Below are positions 59,798-64,000 of a stretch of 64,000 bases of DNA, one piece after another (the stretch's first letter is position 1; every line of letters starts with the position of its first letter). This DNA comes from Sinomicrobium sp. GTDB lineage: Bacteria; Bacteroidota; Bacteroidia; Flavobacteriales; Flavobacteriaceae. The translations under genes and the position numbers were made by a program. The stretch is from the NCBI GenBank assembly GCA_029266035.1, contig JAJUFH010000004.1, positions 86,466-150,465 of the forward strand, in the 5' to 3' direction. The notes beneath the pieces were generated by a model that saw nothing but the letters and a program-made list of their open reading frames with translations, was not told where the DNA came from and made no database searches.

Positions 59798-61189
59798 TTA
59801 CAGGTGGATTACTTCGTCATAAGCATCTGCAACGGCCTCCATTACCGCCTCACTCATAGTAGGGTGAGGGTGTACCGCTTTGAGTACCTCGTGTCCGGTA
59901 GTTTCCAGTTTACGGGCAACTACTGCTTCGGCTATCATATCGGTAACTCCGGCACCGATCATGTGGCAACCCAACCACTCTCCGTATTTGGCATCGAAGA
60001 TCACTTTTACAAAACCGTCGGCATTACCACTGGCTTTGGCCTTACCCGAAGCAGAGAACGGGAATTTACCCACTTTGATATCATAACCTTTTTCCTTGGC
60101 CTGTTTTTCGGTAAGTCCAACAGAAGCCACTTCAGGCATACAGTAGGTACATCCCGGTATATTGCCGTAGTCTAAAGGCTCTGCGTGCATACCAGCTATT
60201 TTTTCCACACAGAGTATCCCTTCGGCGGAAGCTACGTGAGCCAGTGCCTGTCCGGGGGTAACGTCGCCTATAGCGTAGTAACCGGGAATATTGGTCTGGT
60301 AGAAGTCGTTTACCAGTATCTTATCTCGATCGGTAGCGATACCTACGTCTTCGAGACCAATGTTTTCGATATTGGTTTTGATTCCAACGGCAGAAAGTAC
60401 GATATCTGCCTCCAGAACCTCTTCTCCTTTTTTGGTTTTTATGGTAGCTTTTACTCCTTTTCCTGAAGTATCTACTTTAGTCACTTCGGCAGAGGTCATA
60501 ATTTTGATACCTGCCTTTTTGAAACTTCTTTCCAGTTGTTTTGAGACGTCTTCATCTTCTACCGGAACGATATTAGGTAAGTATTCTACCACGGTAACCT
60601 CAGTACCCATAGCATTGTAGAAATAGGCAAACTCGATACCTATAGCTCCCGAACCTACTACGATTAGTTTTTTGGGTTGCTCCGGCAGGTTCATAGCCTC
60701 GCGATAGCCTATCACTTTTTTGCCGTCTTGCGGCAGGCTGGGCAACTCACGAGAGCGCGCACCGGTAGCGATGATTATATGATCGGCCTCGTATTCGGTT
60801 TTTTTGTCGTCACTTCCGGTTACCTCTACCTTTTTGCCCGGTTTTACCTTACCGTAACCGTTTATAACGTCTATTTTATTCTTTTTCATCAGGAACTGAA
60901 CCCCTTTGCTCATACCTTCGGCTACACCTCGGCTTCTTTTTACTACAGCATTGAAATCCTTGTCGTATTCCTTTACGCTCAGCCCGTAGTCTTCCGCGTG
61001 TTTGAGATATTCAAATACCTGAGCGCTTTTCAACAGCGCTTTAGTAGGGATACACCCCCAGTTAAGGCAAACCCCTCCTAGGTTTTCCTTTTCTACTACA
61101 GCTGTTTTTAAGCCCAGCTGAGAAGCTCTTATGGCAGTAACATATCCGCCGGGGCCACTGCCCACAACTATGACATCGTATTTACTCAT
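59798..61189 (-). CDS. lpdA: dihydrolipoyl dehydrogenase
   Basis: The E3 subunit of 2-oxoacid dehydrogenase complexes and the glycine cleavage system. The 463-residue product has the FAD motif VIVVGSGPGGYVTAI, the redox disulfide Cys41/Cys46 in GGVCLNWGCIPTK, an NAD motif IVVGSGAIGIEFAYF, and the active-site HPHPTMSEAV with His-Pro-Glu-like triad at the C-terminus. No E1/E2 genes lie nearby, so it may serve several complexes. It is a single-gene unit with its own terminator. Its upstream spacer holds the tandem 8-mer repeat from 61333. Confidence 0.95.
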   Translation of the reverse strand: MSKYDVIVVGSGPGGYVTAIRASQLGLKTAVVEKENLGGVCLNWGCIPTKALLKSAQVFEYLKHAEDYGLSVKEYDKDFNAVVKRSRGVAEGMSKGVQFLMKKNKIDVINGYGKVKPGKKVEVTGSDDKKTEYEADHIIIATGARSRELPSLPQDGKKVIGYREAMNLPEQPKKLIVVGSGAIGIEFAYFYNAMGTEVTVVEYLPNIVPVEDEDVSKQLERSFKKAGIKIMTSAEVTKVDTSGKGVKATIKTKKGEEVLEADIVLSAVGIKTNIENIGLEDVGIATDRDKILVNDFYQTNIPGYYAIGDVTPGQALAHVASAEGILCVEKIAGMHAEPLDYGNIPGCTYCMPEVASVGLTEKQAKEKGYDIKVGKFPFSASGKAKASGNADGFVKVIFDAKYGEWLGCHMIGAGVTDMIAEAVVARKLETTGHEVLKAVHPHPTMSEAVMEAVADAYDEVIHL

Positions 61190-61332
61190 TCTATAATGTT
61201 TTTTGGAACAAAAAAATTCGGTTACGAAGTTACGGAAATAGTTTTAAATGTGGTTTGTTGTTTGTTGTTTGTGGTTTTTTTGTTTAGTAGTTTTTTAGTT
61301 GATTAGTTTGTAGTTGGTAGTTTTGCCTAATT

Positions 61333-61420
61333 AACCCAATAACCCAATAACCCAATAACCCAATAACCCAATAACCCAATAACCCAATAACCCAATAACC
61401 CAATAACCCAATAACCCAAT
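61333..61420 (+). repeat. tandem repeat: 11 perfect copies of AACCCAAT
   Basis: Eleven identical 8-bp units run without a mismatch over 88 bp. The array is flanked by the 17-bp direct repeat GTAGTTGGTAGTTTTGC at 61310-61326 and 61429-61445. Such a pure microsatellite is prone to slippage. Confidence 0.92.
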
Positions 61421-61514
61421 AATAGTTCGTAGTTGGTAGTTTTGCTAAAGTTTGTGGTTGATAGTCTAAATTATCTTTTCAGGACGATGAGTAGAACAGC
61501 AATACAATATATAC

Positions 61515-61563
61515 CAGACGCTGTAGAGACGCAAAATTTTGCGTCTACCCCCATTGCCGAATT
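61515..61563. repeat. dispersed palindromic repeat, copy 2
   Basis: The same core palindrome AGACGCAAAATTTTGCGTCT (61527-61546) and flanks (CAGACGCTGTAG left, CCCCATTGCCGAATT right) as the copy at 15101-15149. Confidence 0.82.
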
Positions 61564-61593
61564 AGTGTGATGCGATTTGTTGTTGTCTCATAC

Positions 61594-61646
61594 AGTCGGT
61601 GGTTTCGATACACCGTTCGCTGCGCTCCGGCACTCAGCCACCTTGG
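61594..61646 (-). repeat. dispersed repeat GGTGGCTGAGTGC...GGTGTATCGAAACC, copy 2
   Basis: Inverted copy of the element at 27211-27259. On the - strand it reads AAGGTGGCTGAGTGC, then GGAGCGCAGCGAACGGTG, then TATCGAAACCACCGACTG. Confidence 0.65.
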
Positions 61647-61889
61647 TTTCGCCTCAATCTTTTGCTTCGTTTTGTGTTGAGACAAAATGAAGGACGGGGC
61701 TTTTGAAGAGAAGGGGTGATATAGAATACTGCGAATGTCGATGCTTTTTCCTCGAATTGACAATAAAGTTCCAGATATTGAATTTTGGTAGTATGGCTTT
61801 TTTAAAAAGAAGAAATAGGTTGTGTAATTATGTATGTTTGGGTATTTGTGCTTAGGTTTGAAAAGATAATCATATAAAACGGTCTAAAT

Positions 61890-62855
61890 ATGACAAGAAT
61901 ACTAAAACAGGCCTTATTCATTTCAACAGTCATCTTATTGGAATCTTGCGCGACATCATTTTCAAGTAAAAAGCTGTTGAACGATGCTGAGAACTCAAAA
62001 ATAAATACATCGGATATTACTAATTTTTACAAGGCTTTCGACTTAGCGATACGAGATACGATCAATGCGACAAAAATATTTAAGCGATATTACTTTTCTG
62101 TAGGTTCGAGAGGTCTCAGAGATTTTTATAAAATCAAAATCCGATCTAAAGAAAAATTCTCCGACTTTGCTATCGGATATCAAGACTTTTACAAAGCTAT
62201 CGAGCCAAACATAAGCGACCTGACTGACTTGGAATCGGAAATAAGAAAAAATTACAACAAGTTTAAAAATCTATACGAAAAAGCCGTATTTCCCGATTTG
62301 TATTTCGTGGTTGGATCTTTTAATTCAAATGGTACAATTTCTAAGAGCGGACTTCTCATTGGAACAGAAATTCTAAGCAGAACGAAACAGACAAATACGG
62401 AGAATTGGAACGATGACATCCTTAAAATTAGTATGCCAAGGAACCATATACCTATCACCGTTAGTCACGAATTGGTGCATTTCAACCAAAAAAACATGAA
62501 AAGCGGCAAGACCTTATTGTGGAAAAGTATAAGGGAAGGTTCGGCCGAATTTATTGCAGAACTCATCAGTGGGCATACAGATGGAAACTACGAGGAATTT
62601 GAAGGTAAAGAAATGGCCATTTGGACTGATTTCAAAAAAGAAATGCACAAAAGTGTTTGGGGTTCTTGGCAGCGGGAAAGCGAAAACCGACCAAGAAATG
62701 CCGGTTATTGGATAGGTTATATAATTTGTAAGTCTTATTACCAACAAGTCGGCAATAAGAAAAAGGCGATTTATGATATTCTACATATTCAGGATTACGA
62801 CGAATTTTTGCGAAAGAGTAAAGTTGATGAATATGTTGAGAAATTAGTGAAGTAA
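61890..62855 (+). CDS. putative zinc protease lipoprotein (GldB/DUF2268-like)
   Basis: The 321-residue protein has a lipoprotein signal with lipobox ESC (Cys20). A zinc motif HELVH (His193, His197) follows in PITVSHELVHFNQ, with Glu216 in IREGSAEFIAE exactly 18 residues on, the gluzincin spacing. The N-terminal half is helical and resembles the GldB/DUF2268 group. The motif may be catalytic or only structural. Codon use is more AT-rich than the neighbours and it sits between repeats and an insertion sequence, so it may be an accessory gene. Confidence 0.8.
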   Translation: MTRILKQALFISTVILLESCATSFSSKKLLNDAENSKINTSDITNFYKAFDLAIRDTINATKIFKRYYFSVGSRGLRDFYKIKIRSKEKFSDFAIGYQDFYKAIEPNISDLTDLESEIRKNYNKFKNLYEKAVFPDLYFVVGSFNSNGTISKSGLLIGTEILSRTKQTNTENWNDDILKISMPRNHIPITVSHELVHFNQKNMKSGKTLLWKSIREGSAEFIAELISGHTDGNYEEFEGKEMAIWTDFKKEMHKSVWGSWQRESENRPRNAGYWIGYIICKSYYQQVGNKKKAIYDILHIQDYDEFLRKSKVDEYVEKLVK

Positions 62856-63011
62856 AGATACGTTTTACAACACTGCTTTGTCAAGTTGGTAAAAAAACTT
62901 AACGGTAATTAGGTGAAAATTCTAAAATAAATTTACCAATACCTATTTGGGAGATTTTTTGGCAACTTAGGCTTGTAGGTGGCTATGTAAGCTTCCCCTA
63001 AATAGAACTGT

Positions 63012-63800
63012 TCATTCTTCTAATACTTCTACAGACTTATTGTTTTTAATTCTCTTGGGGCTAGCCCCAAGAGAATTAAGTTCCGCATATTTTATTGGCG
63101 GGATTTTACCCAGCCCATCGTGTGGGCGGTGATGGTTGTAATCATGCATCCAAATATGTGTCTGTTCTCTTACTTGGTCTATGTTTTCAAAGATGTATTT
63201 GTTTAGCACTCCTCTTCTGTAACTCCCATTGAACCTTTCCACAAACGCATTTTGCGTGGGTTTCCCCGGCTGTATATATTTGAACTCGATATCGTGCATC
63301 ATGCTCCATTCCGAGGCGATCTTGGCTATAAATTCAGGTCCGTTATCCATCCGTATCTTTTTGGGCTTGCCCTTTTTGTTAATAAGGTGGTTGAGCACCC
63401 ATACCACGCGGTGGCTCGTCAGTGAGAAGTCGACCTCAATATGGAGTGCCTCTCTGTTAAAATCATCAATTATATTAAATGCCCTAAAGCGTCTTTTGTT
63501 TTCTAGAACGTCTGTTACAAAATCCATACTCCAGGTATGGTTAAGCTCGCTGGGGATCTCCAGGGGTTCTTTTGTTCTGGAAGGCAAGCGTTTCTTCACC
63601 TTTCTGCGCAAGGGGAGCCCCAGGGCCACATAGACCCTATGCATACGCTTGTGGTTCCAGGGTTTTCCCTCTTCGCGTAACCGGTCATAGGCCTTCCAAA
63701 AACCTTCCTCTGAATGTTCCTTTACCTTTTGTTGCAAGGCGTGTTCTATCTCGCTATCATCCTTGGGCAAAGGCCTATAATAATAAACACTCTTACTCAT
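63012..63800 (-). CDS. IS3-family transposase OrfB (DDE integrase)
   Basis: From [15 protein letters not shown] the protein has 262 residues with an rve/integrase core. The catalytic triad is the Asp in [16 protein letters not shown], the Asp in [13 protein letters not shown], and the Glu in [17 protein letters not shown]. The same frame is open upstream to about 63910 ([20 protein letters not shown] and RVLNMSKS). So the real product is an OrfAB fusion made by -1 frameshifting at 63881-63887 as well as any OrfB made separately. Intact to its stop. Confidence 0.92.
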   Translation of the reverse strand: MSKSVYYYRPLPKDDSEIEHALQQKVKEHSEEGFWKAYDRLREEGKPWNHKRMHRVYVALGLPLRRKVKKRLPSRTKEPLEIPSELNHTWSMDFVTDVLENKRRFRAFNIIDDFNREALHIEVDFSLTSHRVVWVLNHLINKKGKPKKIRMDNGPEFIAKIASEWSMMHDIEFKYIQPGKPTQNAFVERFNGSYRRGVLNKYIFENIDQVREQTHIWMHDYNHHRPHDGLGKIPPIKYAELNSLGASPKRIKNNKSVEVLEE

Positions 63801-63874
63801 GTTGAGTACACGGCACGCCCTACAGATGCCGTAATGAATAAGTTCTTTGGCAATGGTTCGCTTTCTGCAGGGCT

Positions 63875-64000
63875 TTAGAGCTTTTTTTCGATGATCTCCT
63901 TGGCCATCTGGTGGTCAAGAGCCAAGGTGGCATACATCTGTTTGAGCTTGGCGTTCTCTTCTTCCAGCTCCTTGAGGCGCTTGAGTTCCTTGGAGTTCAT
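63875..64000 (-). CDS. IS3-family OrfA, 3' end
   Basis: The last 41 residues of OrfA are visible: [20 protein letters not shown], then [20 protein letters not shown] and a final Leu before TAA at 63875-63877. This is the leucine-zipper end of the DNA-binding OrfA. The start lies outside the window. It overlaps orfB in the -1 frame. Confidence 0.88.
   Translation of the reverse strand: MNSKELKRLKELEEENAKLKQMYATLALDHQMAKEIIEKKL
63881..63887 (-). other. programmed -1 frameshift site A-AAA-AAG
   Basis: Read on the - strand in the OrfA frame the codons are GAA AAA AAG CTC TAA; slipping back one base gives GCT CTA AAG and continues into OrfB. This is the classic IS3 slippery heptamer, 4 codons or fewer before the OrfA stop. 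Confidence 0.85.

Larger units (their letters stand above)
61190..61889. other. 700-bp gene-free, repeat-rich spacer
   Basis: The spacer contains TGTTTG/TAGTT-rich low-complexity sequence (61256-61325), an 11-fold 8-mer tandem array (61333-61420) flanked by a 17-bp direct repeat, one copy of the dispersed 20-bp palindrome (61515-61563) and one of the GGTGGCTGAGTGC repeat (61594-61646, inverted). Short frames in it are made of repeat sequence and do not look like genes. Confidence 0.7.
62986..64000 (-). mobile_element. IS3-family insertion sequence, 3' part (continues past window)
   Basis: The element contains the 3' end of orfA, a frameshift site and orfB on the - strand. The putative terminal inverted repeat starts TGTAAGCTTCCCCTAAATAG at 62986, right after the orfB 3' end, and fits an IS3 terminus that begins with TG. 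The other end is outside the window, so the inverted repeat pair and target duplication cannot be checked. The orfA/orfB layout and sequence style suggest the IS407-like subgroup. Confidence 0.8.

Noticed and set aside
61545..61763. Short open frame on the - strand in the repeat-rich spacer
   Set aside because: It is built from dispersed-repeat sequence, has no recognisable protein features and no start context.
1..64000. tRNA or rRNA genes
   Set aside because: No tRNA cloverleaf or rRNA segment was recognised by eye on either strand; a tRNAscan-SE and barrnap run would settle it.

Overview
The window is chromosomal DNA from a member of the Bacteroidetes, almost certainly a marine-type Flavobacteriaceae. 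The evidence is: TonB-dependent receptors with carboxypeptidase-regulatory-like N-termini, SusD-free receptor/lipoprotein pairs, a type IX secretion (T9SS) C-terminal sorting domain, a Bacteroidetes-type TssD tube protein, Kdo8N-type KdnB, a histone-H1-like 58-residue protein, DUF3822/DUF4252 proteins, near absence of Shine-Dalgarno sequences, and many copies of the Bacteroidetes -7 promoter box TAnnTTTG just upstream of genes. The genus cannot be fixed from the sequence. No rRNA, tRNA or CRISPR array was seen.

Layout. 1-8.4 kb: partial alpha/beta hydrolase, a large beta-propeller-like lipoprotein, a TPR protein, a YeeZ-like NAD-binding protein, a membrane M28 peptidase, a CBS protein, a zinc-ribbon protein and a very short T9SS-sorted protein. 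8.6-15 kb: TonB receptor plus beta-helix lipoprotein, divergent from a PhoB/PhoR-like two-component pair. 15-21 kb: glycosyltransferase, trmB, LysE exporter, alkyltransferase-like protein, then an iron-sulfur/redox run (Mrp, NifU-like, ferredoxin-NADP reductase). 21-29 kb: a second TonB receptor with a chimeric FecR-like remnant, pruA, a collagen-like lipoprotein with a hydrolase, and a fluoride-type CLC antiporter behind a fluoride riboswitch. 29-31.7 kb is the most accessory-like stretch: orphan TssD, a ParE toxin broken by one base with intact antitoxin, and a SatD/DUF3307 pair under an array of three palindromes spaced exactly 28 bp apart. 31.7-37 kb: thioesterase, rmuC, and a FecBCD-like ABC importer. 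37-43 kb: M1 peptidase, rsmD operon, RecD-like helicase. 43.6-46.2 kb: kdsB-HAD-kdnB, the 8-amino-Kdo lipopolysaccharide branch. 46.4-49 kb: ssb and recQ. 49-53.2 kb: TlpA-like lipoprotein, aldo-keto reductase, PQQ-type sugar dehydrogenase, H1-like protein. 53-57 kb: S41 protease divergent from an ECF sigma/anti-sigma/DUF4252 operon. 57-61 kb: purB, porin-like protein, lpdA. 61.2-64 kb: a repeat-rich spacer, a putative zinc protease and the 3' part of an IS3-family element with a programmed frameshift site.

How the genes work together: most are housekeeping genes in short operons closed by clear hairpins. The points most worth follow-up are the SatD/DUF3307 operator array, the riboswitch-controlled fluoride exporter, the orphan TssD, the FecR/SGNH chimera, and the dispersed palindromic repeats shared between distant spacers.
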